A DNA stretch of 64,000 bases. It comes from Collinsella sp. GTDB taxonomy: Bacteria; Actinomycetota; Coriobacteriia; Coriobacteriales; Coriobacteriaceae. The position numbers and the translations under genes are program-made. The stretch's first letter is position 1. Each line of letters opens with the position of its first letter. Shown here piece after piece: positions 15,729-23,854 of this stretch. The notes beneath the pieces were generated by a model. The model had not been told where the DNA came from and searched no databases. It saw nothing but the letters and a program-made list of their open reading frames with translations. The stretch lies in the NCBI GenBank assembly GCA_019414445.1, contig DXMA01000001.1:141777-205776 (forward strand), given 5' to 3'.

Positions 15729-16433
15729 ATGGTTGAAGCAAATAGCGTTATTCCCCTGTACAAACAGATTGTTCGTGCGCTTTCTGATTCGATCGCCAAC
15801 GGCACGTACCGCCCGGGAGATAAGCTCCCGACCGAGGCGGAGCTTATCGAGCAATTTGGCGTGAGCCGAATAACGGTTCGCTCCGCAATTAAAGAAATGG
15901 AAGATGCTGGGCTTGTTGAGAGGGCCCGCGGCAAGGGCACGTTTGTTTCGTCGGACACGCAGATGTATGCCGCGGACGACCATGAGAGCTTTGCCCATTC
16001 GTGCCAGCTTGCGGGAAAACAGGCGTCTACCAGGGTTCTCGCAATGGGCTGGGACTTCCCAAGCCTGCGAGACGCGAAGTTCCTGGGCGTAGACGATACC
16101 CAAAAGGTATTACGTAGTCGTCGTCTACGCCTTGTGGATGACAAGCCCACGATGCTGGAAACCAATAGCTATTCCGCTGCGCTTTCTTTTTTGGAGCATG
16201 AATCCCTCGAGGATTCGCTGATGGCGGTACTCGATCGCCAGGGGATCAAGATGGGCCCCAATACGCGTACGCTCGAGGTCTGCTATGCGAGCGAGCTCGA
16301 GGCGGCATACCTTAACGTGGAGCTGGACTCTCCACTGCTTCTGTTTGTCGATAGACGTTATGCTCCAAGCGGCGAGCCGCTTTTCATCTCCCGTCAGGTG
16401 TACTGCACCGAGCGACTGAAGTTCTATTTGTAA
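15729..16433 (+). CDS. GntR/HutC-family regulator of the PTS-deglycase locus
   Basis: This 234-residue regulator has a winged HTH in residues 5-75 (PTEAELIEQFGVSRITVRSA; wing VERARGKGTFV) and a UTRA domain at about 90-230. The start at 15729 was preferred over 15720 because AAAGG then sits at proper distance. It heads the mannose-PTS/deglycase cluster and is its likely controller, probably responding to a phosphorylated glycated amine. AT-rich motifs of the type TAATAYA and TATAGT recur upstream of this gene, of EIIA and of the deglycase, but no clean shared operator could be proved by eye. Confidence 0.88.
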   Translation: MVEANSVIPLYKQIVRALSDSIANGTYRPGDKLPTEAELIEQFGVSRITVRSAIKEMEDAGLVERARGKGTFVSSDTQMYAADDHESFAHSCQLAGKQASTRVLAMGWDFPSLRDAKFLGVDDTQKVLRSRRLRLVDDKPTMLETNSYSAALSFLEHESLEDSLMAVLDRQGIKMGPNTRTLEVCYASELEAAYLNVELDSPLLLFVDRRYAPSGEPLFISRQVYCTERLKFYL

Positions 16434-16568
16434 ATTAGAGATAGATTGGTCAATTTACCGACCAATTGCTACCGTTCGCGGATTTGGAAAATAGACACAC
16501 CGCGTAGGGTAGATTGCTAATATACTTTGTTATGACAATATAGTACGTCTTATTGATATTGGAGAACT

Positions 16569-16988
16569 ATGAATAAGATATTGCTAGCGAGTCATGGTTA
16601 TCTCGCCCAAGGTATGAAGAGCTCTTCCGAGATCCTGATGGGCGCCAACGACCGAATCGAGTGTCTGTGCGCCTATGTCGATGACGACACGAGGGATGTC
16701 GCAGCGCTTATCGATGCTTGGATGGAGTCGAAGGACCCTGCCGACTCTTGGTTTGTCGTGACTGACATCTTTGGCGGCTCTGTAAACAACGAATTCATTC
16801 AGAGGCAGACCGCCGGATCGTTTACGTTGATCACCGGAATGAACTTGCCGCTGCTGGTGGAAATGGCTACACAGCTGGACTCCCTGGATGCGGACAAGGC
16901 CAAAGCTGCGGTCGAGGGATCACGTTCGTTTATCATGCTTTGTGAGGCGGCGGACATGCTTGCCGATGTCGAAGAAGAAGAGTTCTAG
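16569..16988 (+). CDS. PTS mannose-family EIIA component
   Basis: This 139-residue cytosolic protein carries the phosphorylated histidine near the N-terminus (LLASHGYLAQGM, His9) and the family motif TDIFGGSVNNE. EIIA accepts phosphate from HPr and passes it to EIIB. A GGAG ribosome binding site precedes the ATG. It is the first PTS gene of the cluster and is followed 71 nt later by EIIB. Confidence 0.93.
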   Translation: MNKILLASHGYLAQGMKSSSEILMGANDRIECLCAYVDDDTRDVAALIDAWMESKDPADSWFVVTDIFGGSVNNEFIQRQTAGSFTLITGMNLPLLVEMATQLDSLDADKAKAAVEGSRSFIMLCEAADMLADVEEEEF

Positions 16989-17059
16989 TTAGTTCTGGTT
17001 CGAGCCCTAGCTAAGGGTCACGCCTGTCATTACCTTTATTACGTGCGGAGATGATTACG

Positions 17060-17533
17060 ATGATTAAGCTTACGAGAGTTGATTACCGATTGATTCACGG
17101 CCAGGTCGCCATGTCTTGGACACATGCGCTGGATGTCGATTGCATCCTGTGTGCCAGCGACGCCGTGGCAAAAGACGACATGAGAAAAGCCGCATTGAGG
17201 CTAGCTCGTCCCAACGGCGTGAAGCTCGTCATAAAAGACGTAAACGCTGCTATCGAGGCGCTCAACAGCGGCGTCACCGACAAGTATTCGCTGTTTATCA
17301 TTGTCGAGACGATCGAGGATGCCTATCGCCTTGCTAAGGGTTGCAAAGACATCAAGGAGATCAATCTGGGCGGAACTCGAAAGTCTCCCGAGACCACACT
17401 TCATCCGACCCCCGCGATCTTTGCGACCGAAACCGATGCCGAGCATATCCAAGAGCTTGTGAACGATGGCGTGGTTATCGAAATCCGTCAGGTTCCCAAT
17501 GACTCAAAGGTACTTGCCAAGGACGTTTTCTAG
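17060..17533 (+). CDS. PTS mannose-family EIIB component
   Basis: This 157-residue EIIB has the active-site histidine in RVDYRLIHGQVAMSW (His13). It transfers phosphate to the incoming sugar at the EIIC-EIID pore. The start at 17060 was chosen because the CGGAG ribosome binding site is only 2 nt from the alternative ATG at 17051. It is followed by a terminator, so EIIA-EIIB can be made separately from the deglycase-EIIC-EIID unit. Confidence 0.93.
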   Translation: MIKLTRVDYRLIHGQVAMSWTHALDVDCILCASDAVAKDDMRKAALRLARPNGVKLVIKDVNAAIEALNSGVTDKYSLFIIVETIEDAYRLAKGCKDIKEINLGGTRKSPETTLHPTPAIFATETDAEHIQELVNDGVVIEIRQVPNDSKVLAKDVF

Positions 17534-17583
17534 CTGGAAACATGCCATTGTCTAGCATTTATTAACCAGGTCCTCCTTTCTTA

Positions 17584-17618
17584 AGCCCGTCGATCATTTA
17601 ATCGGCGGGCTTTTTATT
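17584..17618 (+). terminator. Terminator after EIIB
   Basis: AGCCCGTCGAT / ATCGGCGGGCT with a CATTTA loop (one G-T wobble) is followed by TTTTATT. It divides the PTS cluster into two transcription units. Confidence 0.85.
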
Positions 17619-17650
17619 AAAGAAAAATCAAAAAAAATCTGAAATAGCTC

Positions 17651-17678
17651 TTGCATAGTTAGTTATATAAAGTATTAT
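17651..17678 (+). promoter_or_regulatory. Promoter of deglycase-EIIC-EIID unit
   Basis: TTGCAT (17651-17656), a 16-nt spacer and TATTAT (17673-17678) lie about 50 nt upstream of the start. The surrounding TATATAAAGTATTATAACGTC resembles, in reverse, the GACGTTATATACGTATTAGT stretch upstream of the GntR gene at 1584, a possible shared operator. Confidence 0.5.
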
Positions 17679-17728
17679 AACGTCATGGGATGAATGAAGG
17701 GTTCATCCAAGTGAGTTAGGAGTAAGGG

Positions 17729-18763
17729 ATGTTCAATTTCGATGAGCCTCGTTACGAGAAGGTTGTGAGCGATGCCCTCGCTCTCCGTCCTCAGATTGAG
17801 GCTGCCGTGGACAAGGTCTGCGAGCAGGGTTATTCCAACATCTTCTTCATCGGCTGCGGCGGCACCTGGGCCCACACGCTCCCGATGAAGTATTGGGTCG
17901 AGACCACCACGGCCGACGTCGACGTCCACTGCGAGATTGCCGCTGAGTTCCTCGCATGCCCGCCCAAGACCTTCAACAAGGACTCGGTCTGCGTCTTCTC
18001 CACCCGTACCGGCACCACCCCCGAGATCATCGAGGCCGCCAAGTTCTGCCAGGAGCAGGGCGCCCGCACGCTGATGTATGTCTCCAACGACAACACCCCG
18101 GCCACTGAGTACGCCGATTACAAGTTCTTCAGCTTCGCCGAGGACGACGTCCTGTGCGAGGCCATCTACACCTACCAGATTACGCTGGTCGCCCGCTTCC
18201 TCAAGAACGCCGGCGCCTTCCCCAAGTACGACACCTTCATGGAGGAGTTCGGCAACATCGCTCCGTACCTCATCAAGGCCAAGGACGCTCAGGACGAGCG
18301 CTGCGCCGCCATGGCCGAGGACTTCAAAGACACCGACTACCACATGGTGATTGGTTCCGGCATGCTCTGGGGTGAGGCCTACGACTACGCTATGTGCATT
18401 CTCGAGGAGATGCAGTGGATCAAGACCAAGTCCATCCACGCCGCCGAGTTCTTCCACGGCACCATCGAGCTGTGCGAGGAGGGCACGAGCCTCATCATGC
18501 TCTACGGCGAGGACGACACCCGTAAGCTCATGGACCGCGTGGACAACTTCACTCACATGCTCGCTGACGAGAAGGGCGTCCATGTCCGCGTGAACAAGTT
18601 CGACACCGCCGAGGTCGAGCTGCCGTTCAGCGACCCCGAGTTCCGCAAGATCGTCTCCCCGATGGTCACCTACACCATCACCGAGCGTCTGAGCTGCCAT
18701 CTCGAGCACGTCCGTAACCACCCGCTCACCACGCGTCGTTACTATCACCAGATGAACTACTAA
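17729..18763 (+). CDS. SIS-domain sugar-phosphate deglycase (GfrF/FrlB-like)
   Basis: This 344-residue protein is a double-SIS homologue of GfrF (glucoselysine-6-phosphate deglycase) and FrlB. It shows FIGCGGTWAHT, the phosphate loop STRTGTTPEI, the family block HAAEFFHGTIELCEEGTS and a C-terminal RRYYHQMNY. It would act on the phosphorylated product delivered by the PTS encoded around it. Codon use is strongly biased towards C/G-ending codons, suggesting high expression. An AGGAG ribosome binding site and a good promoter precede it. A stem-loop separates it from EIIC. Amadori-product specificity is inferred from family and context. Confidence 0.85.
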   Translation: MFNFDEPRYEKVVSDALALRPQIEAAVDKVCEQGYSNIFFIGCGGTWAHTLPMKYWVETTTADVDVHCEIAAEFLACPPKTFNKDSVCVFSTRTGTTPEIIEAAKFCQEQGARTLMYVSNDNTPATEYADYKFFSFAEDDVLCEAIYTYQITLVARFLKNAGAFPKYDTFMEEFGNIAPYLIKAKDAQDERCAAMAEDFKDTDYHMVIGSGMLWGEAYDYAMCILEEMQWIKTKSIHAAEFFHGTIELCEEGTSLIMLYGEDDTRKLMDRVDNFTHMLADEKGVHVRVNKFDTAEVELPFSDPEFRKIVSPMVTYTITERLSCHLEHVRNHPLTTRRYYHQMNY

Positions 18764-18784
18764 TCCTCTCAAATTGCTGCGGTT

Positions 18785-18823
18785 GTCTGCAGGCGAGCTG
18801 CGCAGAATGCCTCGCCTGCAGAC
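18785..18823 (+). other. Intercistronic stem-loop between deglycase and EIIC
   Basis: GTCTGCAGGCGAG pairs with CTCGCCTGCAGAC (13 bp, 13-nt loop) without a T run. It probably sets differential mRNA stability or processing, raising the enzyme over the membrane components. Confidence 0.6.
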
Positions 18824-18844
18824 CTGTTTCTGGGGTTGATCGAA

Positions 18845-19618
18845 ATGGTTGTCCAGTATCTTCTAGTTGCACTGGTCGCATTTATTGCGTCCATGGACGA
18901 GCAATTATTTGGCATTACGATGCTTGGTCGTCCGCTGTTTACGAGCCTGTTCGTTGGCTTGATCCTTGGCGATGTCCAGCAGGGCGTTATCGTCGGCGCT
19001 GCTTTGGAGTCCATGTTCATGGGCGCCATTATGGTCGGTGCGGCGGTTCCTCCCGAGGTCTATGCTTCCGGCGTGCTTGGCTGCGCGTTTGCCGTCATTA
19101 CGGGTACGGGCACGGCAACTGCCGTCGCACTCGCCCTTCCCGTCTCCGTCTTCCTTCAGGTGTGGCGCAACTTCTGCTACGCCGTTCCGGGTGCCTTTGC
19201 CTGCAAGAAGATTGAGACCGCTCTGGCAAATCGCGATCTTGCCAAGGCGAACCTGTACCATCTGACCATCGTGCCGCTGTCGATTGGCATTCCGTCTGCA
19301 CTGCTGGTGTTTTGCTCGCTGTTCTTTGGTGCCGACCTCATCAACAATGCGCTCAACGCGATTCCGCAGTTTGTGATGGACGGCCTCAACGTTGCATCCG
19401 GCGTCATGGTCTGCATCGGCTTCGCACTTCTTATCAGGAGCATGGGCGATAACAAGCTGCTTCCTTGGCTGTTCCTGGGATTCATTATGGTCATCTACCC
19501 TAAGAGGGACGTTATCGGCGTCGCCGCAGCTGCCATTTGCGTCGCACTGCTCCTGGCCTTCCGCGAGGGCTCGTCCGGTCCGCAGGCGGTTGCCGAGGAT
19601 GAAGAGGAGGACTTCTAA
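18845..19618 (+). CDS. PTS mannose-family EIIC component
   Basis: This 257-residue polytopic membrane protein has the family pattern LLVALVAFIASMDEQLFG at the N-terminus and GLILGDVQQGVIVGAALE. EIIC and EIID together form the sugar channel. ATG 18845 is preferred over the TTG at 18836 because of the spacing to GGGG. Its stop overlaps the EIID start (TAATG). Confidence 0.92.
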   Translation: MVVQYLLVALVAFIASMDEQLFGITMLGRPLFTSLFVGLILGDVQQGVIVGAALESMFMGAIMVGAAVPPEVYASGVLGCAFAVITGTGTATAVALALPVSVFLQVWRNFCYAVPGAFACKKIETALANRDLAKANLYHLTIVPLSIGIPSALLVFCSLFFGADLINNALNAIPQFVMDGLNVASGVMVCIGFALLIRSMGDNKLLPWLFLGFIMVIYPKRDVIGVAAAAICVALLLAFREGSSGPQAVAEDEEEDF

Positions 19619-20466
19619 TGGCTACCCAGAACACCGACCTCAAAGAGGCCAAGAAGGACGCGATTATGACTCCCGATATGTATCGGAGCATGTTCCTTCG
19701 CCAGTTTACGAGCCAGTGCTCGCAGTCGTACGACAAGATGATGGCAATGGGCTTCATGTACACCATTCAGAAGCCCCTGCGAAAGATCTATCCCAACGAC
19801 GATGATTACTATGCGGCGCTCGATCGCCATACCGAGTTCTTTAACATCACACCTCATGTGCTTCCGTTTGTAGCCGGCCTTACGGTTTCGATGGAAGAGC
19901 AGGCGGCTGCCGATAAGAACTTCGATACGTCCTCGATTAACGCCATGAAGGTCGGCCTCATGGGACCGCTTTCCGGCATCGGCGATTCGTTCTACTGGGG
20001 TACGTTCCGCGTGGTCGCCGCCGGCATTGGTATCGGCATCGCTTCGACGGGCAACCCGCTCGGCCCCATCGTGTATGCGCTCATCTACTCTGTGATTAAC
20101 TTTGCAACGCGTATCGTCGCCGCCCATCTGGGATACGACCTGGGAACCAAGTTCCTGCAGCAGTCCGAAGAGAACAACCTTATGTCTCGCATGACGCATG
20201 CTGCCGGTGTCCTCGGAATGACCGTTATCGGCGCCATGATTGCGGCACAGGTCTCACTGTCCACTGCTTTGACCTTTGACGTGGGTGGTTCGGAGATTGT
20301 CCTGCAGGATCTGTTCGATTCGATCTTCCCCGGTCTGCTGCCCTTGCTGGCAACGTTCGCTTGCGTCGCCCTGTACAAAAAGGGCGTCAAGACCATTTGG
20401 ATTATCTTGGGCATCTTTGCGATCTGCATCATCGGAACGGGCTTGGGAGTGTTCGCGGCGGCGTAA
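19618..20466 (+). CDS. PTS mannose-family EIID component
   Basis: This 282-residue protein shows the EIID signatures MYRSMFLRQFTSQCSQSYDK, PHVLPFVAGLTVSMEEQ and GLMGPLSGIGDSFYWGTFR, with C-terminal membrane segments. It forms the translocation unit with EIIC. It overlaps EIIC by 1 nt and ends the cluster before a terminator. Confidence 0.94.
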   Translation: MATQNTDLKEAKKDAIMTPDMYRSMFLRQFTSQCSQSYDKMMAMGFMYTIQKPLRKIYPNDDDYYAALDRHTEFFNITPHVLPFVAGLTVSMEEQAAADKNFDTSSINAMKVGLMGPLSGIGDSFYWGTFRVVAAGIGIGIASTGNPLGPIVYALIYSVINFATRIVAAHLGYDLGTKFLQQSEENNLMSRMTHAAGVLGMTVIGAMIAAQVSLSTALTFDVGGSEIVLQDLFDSIFPGLLPLLATFACVALYKKGVKTIWIILGIFAICIIGTGLGVFAAA

Positions 20467-20511
20467 TGTTGACTGCTATGCTCGCGCGTTGGATAACTAA
20501 CTGACCGTTTG

Positions 20512-20550
20512 AAAACGGGGTTCGGTGTAAGGCCGGCCCCGTTTTTTATT
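20512..20550 (+). terminator. Terminator of PTS cluster
   Basis: AAAACGGGG / CCCCGTTTT with the T run TTTTTTATT. Confidence 0.85.
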
Positions 20551-20567
20551 TGAGGGATTTTCTGACT

Positions 20568-20838
20568 GTCCAAAAATCCGCGCTCGTCCATCACTCACGT
20601 ATATCTCGTCTCTCATTCGTCACTAATATGAGAGATAACTGAAAGGCGAGAGATAAATATGAGAGATAACTGAGCAGCAAAGAGACAAGCAATCATGGTA
20701 TTGTCTCAATATTGATTGTTTTACCAGCAAAAACATGTTTAAATGAAATAGATGGCAGACATCTTATCTTTCATCTCTCACTTATCTCTAATATGAGAGA
20801 TAGCAGTAAGATGAGAGATAATTACGAGAGATAACTGA
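20568..20838. repeat. Duplicated GAGAGATA operator-like clusters behind a lone GAGCGTGG unit
   Basis: An inverted GAGCGCGG unit lies at 20568-20588. GAGAGATA then occurs at 20630, 20648, 20661 and again at 20795, 20813, 20826: both trios have spacings of 18 and 13 nt, and the clusters are 165 nt apart. Each trio is preceded by inverted TCTCTCAT-type half-sites, forming dyads. No gene is seen in 20551-20896. Confidence 0.7.
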
Positions 20839-20896
20839 GAGACGAAGGAAATCTATTCGCGGCATTCTCCGCCGGGCCAAGCGAAAGGGCATGCAG

Positions 20897-22363
20897 ATGA
20901 ACGAAAACGAGCTGGCCGGTCTGCTCGAGTCTTTAAAGCGCATGGGCTCGGACGATCTTAACGTCGAGGTCAAGGAGAGCGCCATGACGCTTTCCCGCGA
21001 TGTATGGGAAACGGTCAGCGCTTTCGCGAATACCGCTGGCGGAATTATCGTGCTCGGCGTGAGCGAACGCGCGGGCTTTGTCCCGGTTGCAAACTTTGAG
21101 ACCGAGAAGGTGCTCAACCAATTCGTAGCGGGCATGGGTGATGCCGGCGGTCGCGGAAAACTGGCCAATCCGCCCAAATACACCATTGAGCGCGTGGAGC
21201 TCCAGGGCACCGTGGTTCTGGTCATCACGATTGAGGAGCTCGACCCGTCGAGCAAGCCTTGCTATGTCATAGAGCGGGGCGCTCAAGGTGGCAGCTACAA
21301 GCGCATCGATGACAAAGACGTGCCGCTTTCGTCGACCGAGGTTTTGGCGCTGTCGTCATATGAACGGACGAGCCCTAGCGATCGCGATGCGGTGCCCGGC
21401 ACGAGCGTGGGCGATCTCGACGAGTCGCTGGTCGACCGAACGATAGAGCGTGCCTATTCGTTGACGCCTCGAGCGATGCGCGGTGCGGCGGACAAGAAGA
21501 CGAAGATGGAGCGTCTGAACCTCCTCGACTCCCAGGGCAATGTTACCAAGGCCGGCCTCCTTGCCGCGGGCGTTTACCCTCAGCAGTTCTATCCCAAGCT
21601 CTTCATTGATGTGGCTGTCCATGCGGGAACTCAAAAGGGAGCTGCGGGGCCACTAAGGTTCATGGACCGCACAATCTGTGAGGGAACGTTGGGCGAGATG
21701 ATCTCGGATGCTGTCGCGGCCGTCGCCAAGAATTTACGGCGAACCTCGACCGTCCAAGGCGTCTCGCGTGTCGACTCGCTGGAGATTCCCGAGGAGGTTC
21801 TGCGCGAGGCAATCGCCAACGCCGTAATCCATCGAGAATACGGGGATCGGTTCTGTGGACAATCGATTGCCGTCGACGTCTTTGACGATCGTGTCGAGGT
21901 GACGAATCCTGGCGGCCTTTACGGGGGAAAGACTCGCGAGAACTTGTTTGACGGCAGTTCCCGATGCCGTAACGCGACGCTCGTGAAACTCATGTCGATT
22001 GTCCCGCTGCCGGATGGCGCAGGTTCGTCGGCTGAGGGCAATGGCTCTGGCATCCCGATGATGATCGATGCCATGCGCGCGCATGGTCTGGCCGAGCCCC
22101 TGTTCTGCCCGGGGTTCGATCGGTTCAAGGTCGTACTTTACCGTTCAAAGATCGAGCCGGTCGATCATGGCGGGGGCTTAATTGTGACGGCACTCAAACA
22201 CTACGGCGAGCTGGGGACGCGTGAGCTGGCAGAACGCACGGGGCTTACAATTTCCCAGGTTAGGTCGCGCGTCAACGCGCTCATTGCTCAAGGCGAGCTT
22301 GAGCCCACGGCGTCGGCGACGAGCCGCAACCGAAAGTATCGACTGTCAGAGCGTGTGGAATAA
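20897..22363 (+). CDS. AlbA_2 (Schlafen-like)/ATP-binding transcriptional regulator
   Basis: This 488-residue protein has an N-terminal AlbA_2 domain (about residues 8-125; VEVKESAMTLSRDVWETVSAFANTAGG-type start, IVLGV). A middle HATPase_c_4-type ATP-binding region follows (EVLREAIANAVIHREYG, then VFDDRVEVTNPGGL and the glycine-rich GNGSGIPMM). The C-terminal winged helix reads RELAERTGLTISQVRSRVNAL. Proteins of this plan are annotated as RecG-like or Schlafen-domain transcriptional regulators. ATG 20897 was chosen over 20891 for its spacing to GAAAGGG. The duplicated GAGAGATA sites just upstream are good candidates for autoregulation. Confidence 0.8.
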   Translation: MNENELAGLLESLKRMGSDDLNVEVKESAMTLSRDVWETVSAFANTAGGIIVLGVSERAGFVPVANFETEKVLNQFVAGMGDAGGRGKLANPPKYTIERVELQGTVVLVITIEELDPSSKPCYVIERGAQGGSYKRIDDKDVPLSSTEVLALSSYERTSPSDRDAVPGTSVGDLDESLVDRTIERAYSLTPRAMRGAADKKTKMERLNLLDSQGNVTKAGLLAAGVYPQQFYPKLFIDVAVHAGTQKGAAGPLRFMDRTICEGTLGEMISDAVAAVAKNLRRTSTVQGVSRVDSLEIPEEVLREAIANAVIHREYGDRFCGQSIAVDVFDDRVEVTNPGGLYGGKTRENLFDGSSRCRNATLVKLMSIVPLPDGAGSSAEGNGSGIPMMIDAMRAHGLAEPLFCPGFDRFKVVLYRSKIEPVDHGGGLIVTALKHYGELGTRELAERTGLTISQVRSRVNALIAQGELEPTASATSRNRKYRLSERVE

Positions 22364-22462
22364 ATGCGTTAGTGGACGAGGCGACCCAATATCGACCCTC
22401 AATTGGCGCCCGCTAAGTTAAAGCGGTTGTCGCCCAGTCGACGGTGATGCTAAAGACTCGGC

Positions 22463-22954
22463 TTACGCCGGCATGGCCCCGAACCCGTCCATCAAGAACA
22501 GCCTAAGAACCAGTTTGATGACATTTCCCGGTTTGACTTCAGCCGTGCCAAAGACGTGGTGCTCGGCGAGCTCGCTGGAGTATGCATAGATGTCGCGGAT
22601 AAGGTCCGCGCCCGAAAGCGTAAACATGTAGCCTGCGTCCGAAAGCGCATTGGGTGCGGCGGGCAACTTGGCTATGTGGCAGAACGTTTGCAGGTCGGGC
22701 GCCATAACGTCCTGGTAGCCAAGATGGCTGCCGTCTTCTTGTGCGGCGAGTTCCAGCTGGCGTACTCGATCCAGCGCCGCTGCCAGCACAAAGCTCGGCG
22801 TGGGCGCATTGACGTCCTCCGTGCTCGCCACGAGCTTGCCCGCTGCCTGCGTGACAAGCCAGGCGACCTCGCGCTGGCAACGTACGGCCTTGCGCGTAAC
22901 TGGCTTGATGGACGAAGAAGAAACGCTCCCCTTAGGCGGATTTGAAGCAGCCAT
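22463..22954 (-). CDS. Hypothetical protein, 163 aa
   Basis: I do not recognise this family. It has a Ser-rich N-terminus (SVSSSSIKPVTRKAVRCQREVA), then mostly helical sequence with no signal peptide or membrane segment. The start at 22954 follows GGGAGGG; the longer frame to 23041 has no such site. It is divergent from the gene at 22993 with a very short shared promoter region. Confidence 0.55.
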   Translation of the reverse strand: MAASNPPKGSVSSSSIKPVTRKAVRCQREVAWLVTQAAGKLVASTEDVNAPTPSFVLAAALDRVRQLELAAQEDGSHLGYQDVMAPDLQTFCHIAKLPAAPNALSDAGYMFTLSGADLIRDIYAYSSELAEHHVFGTAEVKPGNVIKLVLRLFLMDGFGAMPA

Positions 22955-22992
22955 AAGACCCTCCCATGAACAATCCGGCCCAATAAGTCCGG

Positions 22993-23535
22993 ATGAAACA
23001 CGTGCTACATCAGTATACAGGGGAGTGGGGTAGCGGGGCACGAGCGCGCCAGCGGCAAACCGAGAGCATCAACGATGTGCCTCCGCTCTATTTGGACGAT
23101 GGTACGTGGGTCATTAAGTACTCGGTTCAAGCGCCGGGTACCGTTGGTTTTCGAGACCAGAATTACAACCGTAAAATGCTCAACTGCATGGAATGTGACG
23201 TCCCAGCCGGAGTCATATTTGCAACCGAGGTGGGCTATAAGGTGCTCGGCCTTGCGTTTGTTGAGCGGTTCGAGCCCGAAAACGGATGGTTTGTTCTGCA
23301 CGGTCCTGTTCATAAAGGCGGACCGGACCCTCGTTTTGCGCCCGACATGAGTTATCTGAAGCACATACCTGTCGATATTGAGTTTGCCGGACAGGGTGCG
23401 ACCGACGATGAAATTTGGCTTTGGCGGTCTTTTACGATCGTGCTGTTTGATCGGATCGCGTGGCGATGCAATCTCGCACACGCCTGCCGGTGCATGCTCT
23501 CCCTGATTTGTATAGCGAGAGGGGAGCGAACGTGA
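22993..23535 (+). CDS. Hypothetical protein, possibly frameshifted
   Basis: This is a 180-residue unknown protein. The body (DVPPLYLDDGTWVIKYS ... HIPVDIEFAGQGATDDEIWLW) reads as a normal soluble protein. The last 27 residues (after FDR, about 23454 on) are Cys/Arg-rich and use the rare codons ATA and AGA. The +2 frame from about 23457 gives smoother sequence that runs into the next gene, so a frameshift is possible. The start is uncertain: no clear ribosome binding site precedes 22993, and GTG near 23074 is an alternative. Confidence 0.45.
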   Translation: MKHVLHQYTGEWGSGARARQRQTESINDVPPLYLDDGTWVIKYSVQAPGTVGFRDQNYNRKMLNCMECDVPAGVIFATEVGYKVLGLAFVERFEPENGWFVLHGPVHKGGPDPRFAPDMSYLKHIPVDIEFAGQGATDDEIWLWRSFTIVLFDRIAWRCNLAHACRCMLSLICIARGERT

Positions 23536-23816
23536 GCTGGCGAGGCGATATTGCGATGGGGAAGTACGGAAAACTGCCGTGCGCCCTTATAGACAACAAA
23601 ATGTTTCCGAGCGTAGAAGTTGATTGCGGGTCGTTTGTCGTCGCCTGTCCTTGCTGCGGCTCGCAAATACCGTGCCTCGACATTCGGTTCATCGATGCGT
23701 GCGACAGACTTAGCGACGAAGTGAGAAAACGGACAGGCGTTCATATGCCGGTGTATCAGGAGAAATGCCCTGTTTGTGGCCTCGATATCGTGTACGACGC
23801 CGGCGACGAGGGATAG
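23532..23816 (+). CDS. Small zinc-ribbon protein, 94 aa
   Basis: The GTG start at 23532 overlaps the previous stop (GTGA) and follows GGGGAG. It contains two CxxC knuckles (ACPCCGSQ and KCPVCGLD) about 40 residues apart, typical of a zinc ribbon. It could instead be the C-terminal part of one longer protein with the upstream frame. The function is unknown. Confidence 0.5.
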   Translation: MSWRGDIAMGKYGKLPCALIDNKMFPSVEVDCGSFVVACPCCGSQIPCLDIRFIDACDRLSDEVRKRTGVHMPVYQEKCPVCGLDIVYDAGDEG

Positions 23817-23854
23817 GTGATGCGGAGGAGCTGGCTGTGAAGGCATCTCTGTCC

